From contig CALKKN010000279.1 of the NCBI GenBank assembly GCA_937995275.1, positions 1 to 9,797 on the forward strand: DNA of 9,797 nucleotides, given 5' to 3'. Each line of letters starts with the position of its first letter. The stretch's first letter is position 1. The DNA comes from an uncultured Lysobacterales bacterium (GTDB taxonomy: Bacteria > Pseudomonadota > Gammaproteobacteria > Xanthomonadales > SZUA-36). The notes beneath the pieces were generated by a model, which saw nothing but the letters and a program-made list of their open reading frames with translations, was not told where the DNA came from and ran no database searches. The position numbers and the translations under genes are program-made. Shown here piece by piece: positions 1-7,894 of the stretch.

Positions 1-321
1 TTCATCGTGACCACGTCCTTCACCCGGGAAACCGGCACTTCGATCGACCGGCCGGAGGCCGAGCAGGCGACCGAACTGGCCGGCGGGAGCATCCTGATCG
101 GCATTCGGCAGAACGACGAGATCTGGATGGCCAGGCGGCGCGTCGAGGTGCGGGAAGTGCGCCAGATGGTGGAACGCGCCCGGGCGGAGAACCCGGAGGC
201 AGGCGTGGTGATCGTTGCCGACGAGGGCTCGCGGATCGGCAGGGTGGCCGCGGTCATGGACCAGGTGGGGCTGGCGGGTGTCGGCGGCGTGGCGATAGCG
301 GCGGAACGGCCGGACGGATAG
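1..321 (+). CDS. exbD: ExbD/TolR-family biopolymer transport protein, 3' part only
   Basis: ExbD is the small inner-membrane partner of ExbB; together they use the proton gradient to energize TonB. The reading frame is open from base 1 and ends at TAG 319-321, leaving about 106 residues. The visible part starts at FIVTTSF, which in ExbD lies at the end of the transmembrane helix, so the cytoplasmic N-terminus, the helix and its essential Asp are outside the window. The remainder is the periplasmic domain: a polar stretch (RETGTSIDRPEAE), then alternating strands and helices including GVVIVADEGSRIGRVAAVMDQ, typical of ExbD/TolR. The in-frame GTG at base 7 is internal and is not a start. The gene ends five bases before the tonB GTG, so the two are almost certainly co-transcribed. 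Position next to TonB rather than Pal/TolA favours ExbD over TolR. Truncation is due only to the window edge. Confidence 0.88.
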   Translation, partial: FIVTTSFTRETGTSIDRPEAEQATELAGGSILIGIRQNDEIWMARRRVEVREVRQMVERARAENPEAGVVIVADEGSRIGRVAAVMDQVGLAGVGGVAIAAERPDG

Positions 322-326
322 GGACC

Positions 327-968
327 GTGCGTGCAATGCGAATAGCCGTGGCCGTCCCGTTCGCGCTGGCGATGACCCTGGGTTTGTTCCTGTTCATGCA
401 CCAGCTCATTTCGGTGGGCCGCGGCCATACCGTGGGGCGGGAACCCGGCGCCGGCATCCGGTTCGGCAAAGTGGTCATACCGGACGAGGTCGTTACGCGC
501 AGCCGGCGCAAGCCCGTGCAGCCGCCGCCGCCGAAAGACCCGCCGCCGCCGCCCCGCCTGCGCGTGTCGAAATTGGCCCGGACACCGCCGCCGCTGCCGA
601 TGATGGACCTGCCCCGGCTGGACGTGCCGCTGGTCGGTGGCGACGGGATGTTCATCGGGAATTTCGAGCGGGTGGACCGGACGGCCGAAGGCGATATCGT
701 GCCGGTGGTGGTCATCCGGCCCATTTACCCGCGCGAAGCCGCTATCGCCGGCATCGAGGGTTGGGTGAAGGTGGAGTTCACCATTACCGAAACGGGTTCG
801 GTCAAGGATCCGCGGATCGTCGATGCGCAGCCGCCGCGGGTGTTCAACCGCGAGGCCGTCCGGGCCATTCTCAAATGGAAATTCAAACCGCGCGTCGTGG
901 AGGGCGTGGCCGTGGAGCGGCGGGCGACCCAGGTTATCGACTTTTCCCTCGATGATTCAGGGCGCTGA
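327..968 (+). CDS. tonB: TonB-family energy transducer, short TonB2-like
   Basis: TonB spans the periplasm and passes energy from ExbB/ExbD to outer-membrane TonB-dependent receptors. The 213 residues show an N-terminal signal-anchor helix (about 5-29, ending LFLFMHQLI), a short proline-rich linker with PPPP and PPPPP runs (about 63-91), and a C-terminal TonB domain (about 125-208). That domain contains RPIYP, GIEGWVKVEFTI, and NREAVRAILKWKFKP, all family hallmarks. The linker is much shorter than in E. coli TonB, as in TonB2-type proteins. The helix has no Ser and its only His (25) is at the periplasmic end, so the Ser16/His20 pair of E. coli TonB is not evident. The start may be GTG 327 or ATG 336; an AGGGA at 320-324 is two bases from the first and eleven from the second, so ATG 336 is a fair alternative. 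It lies between exbD and the TPR gene in one operon. Confidence 0.88.
   Translation: MRAMRIAVAVPFALAMTLGLFLFMHQLISVGRGHTVGREPGAGIRFGKVVIPDEVVTRSRRKPVQPPPPKDPPPPPRLRVSKLARTPPPLPMMDLPRLDVPLVGGDGMFIGNFERVDRTAEGDIVPVVVIRPIYPREAAIAGIEGWVKVEFTITETGSVKDPRIVDAQPPRVFNREAVRAILKWKFKPRVVEGVAVERRATQVIDFSLDDSGR
959..962 (+). promoter_or_regulatory. ribosome binding site that fixes the TPR-protein start
   Basis: AGGG at 959-962 sits seven bases before ATG 970, inside the end of tonB. It supports the start at the signal peptide rather than an earlier codon in the same open frame, and suggests translational coupling with tonB. Confidence 0.5.
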
Positions 969-969
969 C

Positions 970-2241
970 ATGATGGCGCGCGTCCGAACGGTCTGCGGTG
1001 CCCTGCTGCTGATGTGGGCCGGACTGTCGCTGCCAGTGGCCGTCTCAGCCGAGGACGGCGCGTGTGGCGTGGAGCGCGACGCGCGCCAGGGCACGCTGGA
1101 CGAACTGACCTGGCGGCAGCTCAACACCATCTACGAGCAGGTCGGGGAAGAGGCCTACGGGGAGGCATCCGACGACCTCAGCAGGATGCTCGAGCGGGCC
1201 GGCCGCGACCGTTACCTGCGCGCCATCCTGAACCAGGCCCTGGGCCAGGTGGAATGGGCGCGCGGCAACTACGAATCCGCGCTTGGCCACTACCAGCAGG
1301 CGGTGGAACTCGACATCCTGCCCGATGAAACGCATTTTGCGCTGATGTACCAGATCGCGCAGCTGTATTACCTGCAGGACCACCTCGACGAGTCCCTGGC
1401 CAGCCTGGAGCTCTGGTTTTGCGCGGTGCCGCCGGTCAGGGTGACATCGGCCGCCTACGTGCTCCAGGCCGCCATGCAGGCCCGCCGCGAGGACCATGCC
1501 GCCGCGCTCGAGGCTATCGATCAGGCAATCGCAATGGACGACGACCCGCAGGAAGACTGGTATCTGCTCAAGCTGGCCGCGCATTACGAACTGGAGCAGT
1601 ACCCCCAGGCCGGCGCAACCCTGCAGACGCTGATCGAGCGCTGGCCCGACAGGAAACGCTACTGGCTGCAACTGGCGCAGGTATATGACCGGCTCCGGCA
1701 GGAGCAGCGCGCGCTCGCGGTTCTGGCTCTGGCCCACCGGCGCGCCATGCTCGATGAGCAGGCCGATCTCGTTTATCTGGCCAGCCTGTACAGCCGCGCA
1801 GAGCTGCCCTTCAGGGCCGCCCAGGTCATGGAGCAGGGCATTCGGGCGGCAATTGTCGCCGGCACCGGCGCGCACTGGGCCATGGCCGCCGACGCCTGGT
1901 ACGCAGCAGCCGAACTCGACCGCGCGCTGACCGCTTACGGCGAAGCAGGCCGGGCGGCCGATGCCGGCGACATCGATTTGCGCCGGGCATACATCCTGGT
2001 CGACCTGGAGCGCTGGTCGGCGGCGCTGGAGGCGCTCGACCAGGCATTGCGCAAGGGCGGGCTGGACGACCGCAGGACCGGGGAGGCGTACCTGTTGCGC
2101 GGCATGGCCCAATTCAGCCTCGACAACCTCGACAGTGCCGCCGCCGACTGGGAACGCGCCGGCCGCTTCGATTCGGCCCGGGATGCGGCCAGGCAATGGC
2201 TGAATCACCTGCGTGAAGAGCGCCGGCGGCAGGCGTCCTGA
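970..2241 (+). CDS. exported tetratricopeptide-repeat protein of the TonB operon
   Basis: The protein has 423 residues. A signal peptide (1-27) has a hydrophobic core and a likely cleavage after VSA, so it should be periplasmic. The rest is helical and repetitive: tetratricopeptide-like units include 86-115 (WARGNYESALGHYQQAVELD), 127-150, 163-190 (AALEAIDQAIAMD), 198-225, 231-260, 336-361 (LERWSAALEALDQAL) and 373-400. TPR repeats normally bind other proteins; no enzyme motif is visible. A TPR gene after tonB is a recurrent part of TtpC/TonB2-type clusters, so a role in assembling or adjusting that TonB complex is the best inference, without direct proof. The frame stays open upstream to 823, but ATG 970 is preferred: it begins a signal peptide, follows the tonB stop by one base, and has AGGG at 959-962 seven bases upstream. 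ATG 973 is also possible. Confidence 0.82.
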   Translation: MMARVRTVCGALLLMWAGLSLPVAVSAEDGACGVERDARQGTLDELTWRQLNTIYEQVGEEAYGEASDDLSRMLERAGRDRYLRAILNQALGQVEWARGNYESALGHYQQAVELDILPDETHFALMYQIAQLYYLQDHLDESLASLELWFCAVPPVRVTSAAYVLQAAMQARREDHAAALEAIDQAIAMDDDPQEDWYLLKLAAHYELEQYPQAGATLQTLIERWPDRKRYWLQLAQVYDRLRQEQRALAVLALAHRRAMLDEQADLVYLASLYSRAELPFRAAQVMEQGIRAAIVAGTGAHWAMAADAWYAAAELDRALTAYGEAGRAADAGDIDLRRAYILVDLERWSAALEALDQALRKGGLDDRRTGEAYLLRGMAQFSLDNLDSAAADWERAGRFDSARDAARQWLNHLREERRRQAS

Positions 2242-2244
2242 GGC

Positions 2245-3141
2245 ATGGCCACCGAACACTCCGAACTGCTGGACCTCTTTCTCGACTCGACCTGGGCGGA
2301 GCGGGGTCTGAGCCGCAACACGCTGCGCAGCTATCGGTACGACCTCATGCAGCTCGCGGGCCACCAGCGCCGGGCAGGTCAATCGCTGGCGGCTGCCAGC
2401 CGCGAGGATCTGCTGCATTTTCTCGCCGTCCAGTTACAGTCGGGGCGCAGCCCGCGTACGCTCTCCCGTTACCTGTCCAGCTTCCGCCAGTTCTACCGGT
2501 GGCTGCTGCGGGAAGGGCGCATCGCCTCGGATCCCACGGCCCTGATCGAAAGCCCGAAACTGGGCCGCGGGCTGCCCAAGGCGCTCAGTGAGCAGCAGGT
2601 GACGGACCTGCTGGAAGCGCCCGACATCTCGACCGCCGTCGGGCTGCGCGATCGCACGATGCTCGAGATGATGTACGCCAGCGGTCTGCGGGTCAGCGAA
2701 CTGGTCGGCCTCGAACTGGCGAGCGTCAATCTCAACCAGGGCGTCGTGCGCATCACGGGCAAAGCAGGCAAGGAGCGGCTGGTGCCGGTGGGCGAGGAGG
2801 CCATGGACTGGCTACGCCGCTATCTGCGCGAGGCCCGGCCCCGGTTGATGGGCGGACGGGACTGCCCGGTCCTGTTCGTTACGGCCCGGCGCGACGGCAT
2901 GACCCGGCAGGCATTCTGGTACGCGATCCGCAAACACGCCCGGGCGGCCGGAATCAGCCAGCCCGTTTCGCCGCACATGCTCCGCCACTCCTTCGCCACG
3001 CATCTGCTCAACCACGGGGCCGACCTGCGCGTGGTGCAGCTCCTGCTCGGGCATAGTGATCTTTCGACCACTCAGATATATACTCACATCGCCCGCGAGG
3101 GGCTCAAGCAACTGCACAGCAGACATCACCCGCGGGGTTGA
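2245..3141 (+). CDS. xerD: site-specific tyrosine recombinase XerD
   Basis: XerD acts with XerC at the chromosomal dif site, under control of FtsK, to resolve chromosome dimers. At 298 residues it has the same length as E. coli XerD. An N-terminal SAM-like DNA-binding domain (about 5-90, with GLSRNTLRSYRYDL and SPRTLSRYLSSFRQFYRWL) is followed by the catalytic domain (about 108-290). The full catalytic set is present: Arg149 (ASGLRVSEL), Lys173 (GKAGKERLVPV), His244 and Arg247 (PHMLRHSFATHLL), His270 (LLGHSDLSTTQ) and the nucleophile Tyr279 (IYTH). The C-terminal LKQLHSRHHPRG is a XerD-type tail and argues against XerC or a phage integrase. The downstream dsbC matches the E. coli xerD-dsbC order. 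ATG 2245 is three bases after the TPR gene stop, with only a GAGG at 2240-2243 one base away, so translation probably depends on coupling to the gene before. Confidence 0.95.
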   Translation: MATEHSELLDLFLDSTWAERGLSRNTLRSYRYDLMQLAGHQRRAGQSLAAASREDLLHFLAVQLQSGRSPRTLSRYLSSFRQFYRWLLREGRIASDPTALIESPKLGRGLPKALSEQQVTDLLEAPDISTAVGLRDRTMLEMMYASGLRVSELVGLELASVNLNQGVVRITGKAGKERLVPVGEEAMDWLRRYLREARPRLMGGRDCPVLFVTARRDGMTRQAFWYAIRKHARAAGISQPVSPHMLRHSFATHLLNHGADLRVVQLLLGHSDLSTTQIYTHIAREGLKQLHSRHHPRG

Positions 3142-3167
3142 ACGAATTCTGAACGCCGTGGTCTCTA
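3138..3167 (+). promoter_or_regulatory. possible sigma-E-type promoter for dsbC
   Basis: GAAC at 3140-3143 is followed, at the spacing of the sigma-E consensus (GAACTT, 16 bases, TCTGA), by TCT at 3162-3164 within GTCTCTA. The transcription start would fall about 20-25 bases before dsbC ATG 3196. The -35 lacks the final TT and the -10 lacks GA, so this is a partial match. E. coli dsbC has been reported as part of the sigma-E envelope-stress regulon, which makes it plausible. There is no good sigma-70 alternative in the gap. Confidence 0.28.
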
Positions 3168-3195
3168 CGGAAGCACACAATCAGCGAGGTTTGCC

Positions 3196-3930
3196 ATGAG
3201 GCACATGATCAACGGAATTTGCGGCGTTCTCATCGCCTTCTCCGGCTACGCAGTGGCCGACGATGACTACAGCGCCGTGGAAGAGCGGATTCGGGCACTG
3301 GCCCCCCAGACCAAGTCCATTGCCATCTCGGAGACGCCCGTCGAAGGGTTGCTGATGGTTCAGATCGGCGGCGATATCGTGTACGCGACAGCCGACGGCA
3401 AGTACCTGATCCAGGGGCGCATGATGGACCTGGAGACCCGCGAGGACCTGACCGAGGCCGCCAAGTCCGGAATCCGCCGCGAAATCCTCGGGTCCGTAGA
3501 CCCGTCTAAACAGATCACCTTCGCCCCCGAAGAGCCGAAGTACGACCTGATGGTCTTCACCGACATCGACTGCGGCTACTGCCGCAAGCTGCATGCGCAG
3601 ATGGCGGAGTACAACGAACAGGGCATCGCGATTCACTACATGTCCTTTCCGCGCGCGGGCATCGGCTCGCCCTCTTACGAGAAGGCTGTGTCGGTCTGGT
3701 GCGCGAACGATCCGCAGAACGCCATGACACAGGCCAAGCTGGGTGCCGATCCGGCGCCGGCGCAGTGTGACAATCCCATCGCCGAACAGTATCAGCTGGG
3801 CAGGGAGCTGGGTGTGACCGGCACCCCGTCGTTGCTGACTGCACAGGGCCAGATGATTCCCGGGTACGTTCCGCCCGAGCAGCTCAGGCAGCGCCTGGAC
3901 CAAATGAACGGCGTCACGGCTGGGGACTGA
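3196..3930 (+). CDS. dsbC: periplasmic thiol:disulfide isomerase DsbC
   Basis: DsbC rearranges wrong disulfides in periplasmic proteins and is kept reduced by DsbD. The 244-residue product has a short signal peptide (about 1-21, cleavage near AVA/DDD), an N-terminal dimerization domain (about 22-85, with PVEGLLMVQIGGDIVYAT and DGKYLIQGRMMDL), a linker helix, and a thioredoxin-fold domain from about 108. The active site is CGYC, Cys126-Cys129, preceded by LMVFTDIDC. The cis-proline loop is GTPSLL (Thr210-Pro211). Two more cysteines, 169 and 191, match the structural disulfide of DsbC. These features favour DsbC over DsbG or DsbA. The start at ATG 3196 has GAGG at 3186-3189 six bases upstream; ATG 3205 is an in-frame alternative. 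It follows xerD by 54 bases as in E. coli, but recJ, the next E. coli gene, is replaced here by purL. Confidence 0.94.
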   Translation: MRHMINGICGVLIAFSGYAVADDDYSAVEERIRALAPQTKSIAISETPVEGLLMVQIGGDIVYATADGKYLIQGRMMDLETREDLTEAAKSGIRREILGSVDPSKQITFAPEEPKYDLMVFTDIDCGYCRKLHAQMAEYNEQGIAIHYMSFPRAGIGSPSYEKAVSVWCANDPQNAMTQAKLGADPAPAQCDNPIAEQYQLGRELGVTGTPSLLTAQGQMIPGYVPPEQLRQRLDQMNGVTAGD

Positions 3931-3939
3931 GCCGGAAAG

Positions 3940-3970
3940 AAGACAAGGGGCCCGCCGGGTAGGTTAAACT
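3940..3970 (+). promoter_or_regulatory. weak candidate promoter for purL
   Basis: TAAACT (3965-3970) resembles a -10 hexamer (4 of 6 matches to TATAAT) and is the only A+T-rich patch in the gap. AAGACA (3940-3945) matches four of six -35 bases but the spacer is 19. Transcription would start about 55 bases before purL TTG. No PurR-like operator was recognised. Confidence 0.25.
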
Positions 3971-3980
3971 AGCCCGGCGG
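3952..3980 (+). other. inverted repeat between dsbC and purL
   Basis: CCGCCGGG (3952-3959) is an exact inverted repeat of CCCGGCGG (3973-3980). Inside, TAG (3960-3962) can pair with CTA (3969-3971), leaving one bulged G and a loop GTTAAA. No T-run follows on the + strand, so it is not a classical intrinsic terminator. It could still end dsbC transcription, stabilize the mRNA 3' end, or be an operator, because the A+T-rich core looks like a -10 element. Confidence 0.5.
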
Positions 3981-4007
3981 CCGGCAGCCGCGCCCGCGCG
4001 TGCCGGC
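3980..4007 (+). other. second inverted repeat in the purL leader
   Basis: GCCGGCA (3980-3986) is an exact inverted repeat of TGCCGGC (4001-4007) with a 14-base loop of G and C. If transcribed it would form a stem ending about 11 bases before the purL ribosome binding site. It shares base 3980 with the preceding repeat. In DNA this rich in G+C a 7-base stem may be chance. Confidence 0.3.
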
Positions 4008-4018
4008 GATCATGTTCC

Positions 4019-4023
4019 GGGAG
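4019..4023 (+). promoter_or_regulatory. ribosome binding site supporting the purL TTG start
   Basis: GGGAG at 4019-4023 is seven bases from TTG 4031, an optimal distance. With the N-terminal match to other PurL proteins it decides for this rare start codon. Confidence 0.6.
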
Positions 4024-4030
4024 TAGTGCC

Positions 4031-7000
4031 TTGTCCGAGTTTGCCTGTCTGCTGGGGGAACCCGCGTTATCCGATTTTCGCAGACGTAAGCTCGCCCGCC
4101 GGATAGCCGCTGCAGCCGGCACCGAGCCGGCGATCGATGCGCGTTTTGTCTACCTGATCGAAGCAGCGGCGGAGCTCGTTCCCGCCGAGCTGTCGGCGCT
4201 GCAGGATCTGCTGCAGGGAACACAGGTGGCGGACCTGGACGCCGACAACCTCCTGCTCGTAGTCCCGCGGCTGGGTACGCAGTCGCCCTGGTCGACGAAG
4301 GCTACCGATATCGCCCGCCGCTGCGGCCTGAAGAACGTGGTGCGGGTCGAGCGCGGTGTCGCCTGCCGGCTGGACGGCATCGACCCGGACCAGCTGCCGG
4401 CGGCGGCCGCCATGCTGCATGACCGCATGACGCAGTCCGTGCTGCGTGAACTGCCGGAGGCCTGGGCGCTCTTCGCCCATAACGCGCCCCGCCCCCTGGC
4501 CACCGTCGGCGTTCTGGAGCAGGGGGCCGCGGCCCTGAGGGCTGCGAACGCCGAACTCGGCCTGGCCCTGTCCGCAGACGAGATCGACTACCTGGTCGAC
4601 GCCTTCGGCCGCATGGGCCGTGATCCGACGGACGCGGAACTGATGATGTTCGCCCAGGCCAACTCCGAGCACTGCCGGCACAAGATGTTCAATGCCGACT
4701 GGACAGTCGACGGGCAGTCCAGCCAGCACTCGCTGTTCGACATGATCCGTAACACGCATGCCCGGTCCCCGGACGGCGTGCTGTCGGCCTACCACGACAA
4801 TTCCGCGGTGATCGCCGGGCCGCTGGGTGAGCGTTTCCTGGCCGACCCGGAGAGCGGCAGGTACGGCTGGAGCCTGGAGAGCATGCCCTTCCAGATCAAG
4901 GTGGAGACGCATAACCACCCGACCGCGATCTCACCGTTTCCGGGCGCTGCGACGGGGTCCGGCGGCGAGATCCGCGACGAGGCCGCCACCGGCCGCGGCG
5001 CGCGCCCGAAAGCGGGCCTGACCGGCTTCTCGGTGTCGCACCTCGACCTGCCCGGCAAGGACCTGCCGTGGCGGCAGTCGGTCGGCAAGCCGGACCGCAT
5101 CGCCAGCGCGCTCGAAATCATGATCGAGGGCCCCATTGGCGCCGCTTCCTTCAACAACGAATTCGGCCGGCCGGCACTGTGCGGTTATTTCCGTACGTTC
5201 GAGCAGGAAACCGGCGGTGCGTTGTGGGGTTATCACAAGCCGATCATGATTGCCGGCGGCATGGGCAGCATCCGCGAATCGCAGGTGGACAAACGGCCCC
5301 TGGTGCCCGGTGCCCACGTCGTGGTGCTGGGCGGTCCGGCCATGCTGATCGGCCTGGGCGGCGGGGCAGCTTCCTCGGTCGGCAGCGGCCAGGGTCAGGA
5401 AGAACTGGATTTCGCTTCGGTCCAGCGGGGTAACCCGGAAATGCAGCGGCGCTGCCAGGAAGTTATCGACGCCTGCTGGGCGCTGGACGCCGCCAATCCG
5501 ATCCTGTCCATCCACGACGTCGGGGCCGGCGGCCTGTCCAACGCGCTTCCCGAGTTGCTGAACGACGGCGGGCACGGCGGTGACCTCGAACTCCGCCTGG
5601 TCCCCAGCGGCGATACGTCGATGTCGCCGATGGAGATCTGGTGCAACGAATCCCAGGAGCGTTACGTGCTGGCGATCGCCCCGGACGGCCTCGGCACTTT
5701 CGAGGCCTTCTGCCGCCGTGAGCGGTGCCCGTTCGCCGTGCTGGGCCGTGCCACGCCCGAGCGGCAACTGCGGGTGAGCGACGAACTGCTGGGCCCGGAT
5801 CCGGTGGACATGCCGCTCGAGGTGCTGCTGGGCAAGCCCCCCAGGATGTCCCGCGATGTCCGGCGGCAGTCGTTCGGCGGCGCCGGTTTCGACGTGACCG
5901 GCGTGGACCTCCGGGAGTCATTGCGCCGGGTGCTGCGTTTCCCGGCCGTCGGCAGCAAGTCGTTCCTGGTGACCATCGGCGACCGCTCGGTGGGCGGCCT
6001 GGTGACGCGCGACCAGATGGTCGGGCCCTGGCAGGTGCCGGTCGCGGACGTTGCCGTGACACTGAGCGGGTTTCGCAGCCGGAGCGGCGAGGCCATGGCG
6101 ATGGGCGAGCGGACGCCGCTGGCCGTCGCCGACGCCGCGGCATCCGGCCGCCTGGCGATCGCCGAGGCCGTCACGAACGTGGCCGCCGCGGCGATCGGGC
6201 GCATCAGCGATATCCGGCTGTCCGCCAACTGGATGGCAGCGTCCGGCGAGCCCGGACAGGACGGCGCGCTGTTCGACACCGTCCGAACCGTGGGGCTGGA
6301 ACTGTGCCCGGCGCTCGGGATTGCCATCCCGGTGGGCAAGGACTCGCTGTCCATGAAGACGGTATGGCGGGACGGGGAGGCGGAGCGGCGCATGTGCGCG
6401 CCGGTGTCGCTGATCGTGTCGGCGTTCGCGCCCGTCACGGACGTGCGCCGAACGGTGACCCCGCAGATCGACATGGACATCGGCGAATCACGGCTGCTGC
6501 TCGTCGACCTCGGCAACGGGCGCAACCGCACCGGCGGCTCCTGCCTCGCGCAGGTATTCGGGTGTTACGGCGACCAGGTCCCGGACCTGGACTCGCCCGA
6601 ACAGCTGGCGCGGTTTTTCGAGGTCATCCAGTCGCTGAACGGCGACGGTCTCATCCGGGCCTACCACGACCGCTCGGACGGCGGTGCGATCGTTACCGCG
6701 TGTGAAATGGCCTTCGCCGCGCACTGCGGCCTCGAACTGAATCCCGACGCCAAACTACACGAATTGAACGCTTTCCTGTTCGCCGAGGAACCCGGGGCCG
6801 TACTCCAGGTCGCCGCGGCGGACATGCCGGAGGTGGCGGCGCGCTTCGCGGCTGCCGGGCTGGCCGATCAGCTCCACGACCTGGGGCGGCCGGTTGCGGG
6901 CACACGCCTGAGCCTTGCGGTGGAGGGCCGTACCGTGCTCGACGAGGCGTTACCGGACCTGCAGCGCCTCTGGTGGGAGACCAGCCACGCGGTGCAGCGC

Positions 7001-7891
7001 CTGCGGGACAACCCCGACTGCGCGGACCAGGAGCTGGAGCACGTCACCGACTGGAGCAGTAACGGATTGCGGCCGCACCTGACCTTTGCGGTGGCCGAAA
7101 ATCCCGCCGCGCCGATGATCGCTTCAGGCGCGAGGCCGCCCGTGGCCATTCTGCGCGAGCAGGGCGTCAACGGCCACCTCGAGATGGCAGCCGCTTTCGA
7201 CCTCGCCGGCTTCACGGCGGTGGACGTGCACATGTCGGACCTCGCGGAAGGCCGGCACCGCCTTGCCGATTTTGTCGGCATCGTCGCCTGCGGTGGCTTT
7301 TCCTACGGCGATGTCCTGGGCGCAGGGCGCGGCTGGGCCAAGTCCATCCTGTTTCACGAGGGGCTACGCGATCAGTTCGGCGCCTTCTTCGCCGACCCGG
7401 CCAGGTTCGCGCTGGGCGTCTGCAACGGCTGCCAGATGATGGCGGCGCTGCGCGACCTGATTCCGGGCGCGGGCGCGTGGCCCGACTTCGCTGGCAACCG
7501 GTCGGAACAGTTCGAAGCCCGCCTGGGCCTGGTCAGGGTGGAAGAATCGCCGTCGATTTTCCTGCAGGGCATGGCAGGATCGTGCCTGCCCGTCGCCACG
7601 GCGCACGGCGAGGGCCGGGCGGACTTCGGTGAGCGACGGCCTCCCGCCGGGCTCGTTGCGCTGCGCTACGTTGACAGCGCCGGCTCAGCAACGGAACATT
7701 ATCCGCAAAACCCGAACGGCTCGCCCGCCGGCATCACGGGCTTGTGCAGCGGAGACGGGCGGGTGACCATCATGATGCCCCATCCGGAACGGACCCTGCG
7801 GAGCGTCAACTTCTCCTGGGCCCCGCCGGCCTGGGGCGACGTATCTCCCTGGCAGCGCATGTTCCGCAACGCGCGGCGATGGGTGGGGTGA
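4031..7891 (+). CDS. purL: phosphoribosylformylglycinamidine synthase, single-chain PurL
   Basis: This enzyme converts FGAR, ATP and glutamine to FGAM, the fourth step of de novo purine synthesis, in the cytoplasm. At 1286 residues it is the large proteobacterial form (E. coli has 1295). It has an N-terminal PurS-like domain (about 1-150, [17 protein letters not shown]), a linker, two AIR-synthase-like halves, and a C-terminal glutaminase. Key motifs are [15 protein letters not shown] (His214), [24 protein letters not shown]-site GSGGEIRDE (311-317), [25 protein letters not shown] [21 protein letters not shown], and YHDRSDGG. The glutaminase starts near Val1038 (AILREQGVN) and has nucleophile Cys1131 in GVCNGCQMM and the His1251/Glu1253 pair in MPHPE. 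No key residue is missing. The TTG start at 4031 aligns with the usual N-terminus (MxxxxGxPALSxFR). It lies 100 bases after dsbC and three bases before the membrane-protein gene. Confidence 0.97.
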   Translation: MSEFACLLGEPALSDFRRRKLARRIAAAAGTEPAIDARFVYLIEAAAELVPAELSALQDLLQGTQVADLDADNLLLVVPRLGTQSPWSTKATDIARRCGLKNVVRVERGVACRLDGIDPDQLPAAAAMLHDRMTQSVLRELPEAWALFAHNAPRPLATVGVLEQGAAALRAANAELGLALSADEIDYLVDAFGRMGRDPTDAELMMFAQANSEHCRHKMFNADWTVDGQSSQHSLFDMIRNTHARSPDGVLSAYHDNSAVIAGPLGERFLADPESGRYGWSLESMPFQIKVETHNHPTAISPFPGAATGSGGEIRDEAATGRGARPKAGLTGFSVSHLDLPGKDLPWRQSVGKPDRIASALEIMIEGPIGAASFNNEFGRPALCGYFRTFEQETGGALWGYHKPIMIAGGMGSIRESQVDKRPLVPGAHVVVLGGPAMLIGLGGGAASSVGSGQGQEELDFASVQRGNPEMQRRCQEVIDACWALDAANPILSIHDVGAGGLSNALPELLNDGGHGGDLELRLVPSGDTSMSPMEIWCNESQERYVLAIAPDGLGTFEAFCRRERCPFAVLGRATPERQLRVSDELLGPDPVDMPLEVLLGKPPRMSRDVRRQSFGGAGFDVTGVDLRESLRRVLRFPAVGSKSFLVTIGDRSVGGLVTRDQMVGPWQVPVADVAVTLSGFRSRSGEAMAMGERTPLAVADAAASGRLAIAEAVTNVAAAAIGRISDIRLSANWMAASGEPGQDGALFDTVRTVGLELCPALGIAIPVGKDSLSMKTVWRDGEAERRMCAPVSLIVSAFAPVTDVRRTVTPQIDMDIGESRLLLVDLGNGRNRTGGSCLAQVFGCYGDQVPDLDSPEQLARFFEVIQSLNGDGLIRAYHDRSDGGAIVTACEMAFAAHCGLELNPDAKLHELNAFLFAEEPGAVLQVAAADMPEVAARFAAAGLADQLHDLGRPVAGTRLSLAVEGRTVLDEALPDLQRLWWETSHAVQRLRDNPDCADQELEHVTDWSSNGLRPHLTFAVAENPAAPMIASGARPPVAILREQGVNGHLEMAAAFDLAGFTAVDVHMSDLAEGRHRLADFVGIVACGGFSYGDVLGAGRGWAKSILFHEGLRDQFGAFFADPARFALGVCNGCQMMAALRDLIPGAGAWPDFAGNRSEQFEARLGLVRVEESPSIFLQGMAGSCLPVATAHGEGRADFGERRPPAGLVALRYVDSAGSATEHYPQNPNGSPAGITGLCSGDGRVTIMMPHPERTLRSVNFSWAPPAWGDVSPWQRMFRNARRWVG

Positions 7892-7894
7892 GGA

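Noticed and set aside
823..969. Extended start for the TPR protein within tonB
   Set aside because: It would overlap the TonB C-terminal domain by about 147 bases and bury the signal peptide; ATG 970 has a good ribosome binding site.
1045..2418. Long open frame of 457 codons on the - strand over the TPR gene
   Set aside because: It opposes a signal-peptide TPR gene and the start of xerD, has no family motifs, and is a usual shadow frame in G+C-rich DNA.
2245..3141. Tyrosine recombinase as a sign of an integrated mobile element
   Set aside because: Length, catalytic positions, tail and the dsbC neighbour identify housekeeping XerD; no attachment repeats or phage genes are present.
4067..6531. 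Several 200-290 codon frames on the - strand inside purL
   Set aside because: All lie opposite conserved PurL motifs and none has a coherent protein family signature.
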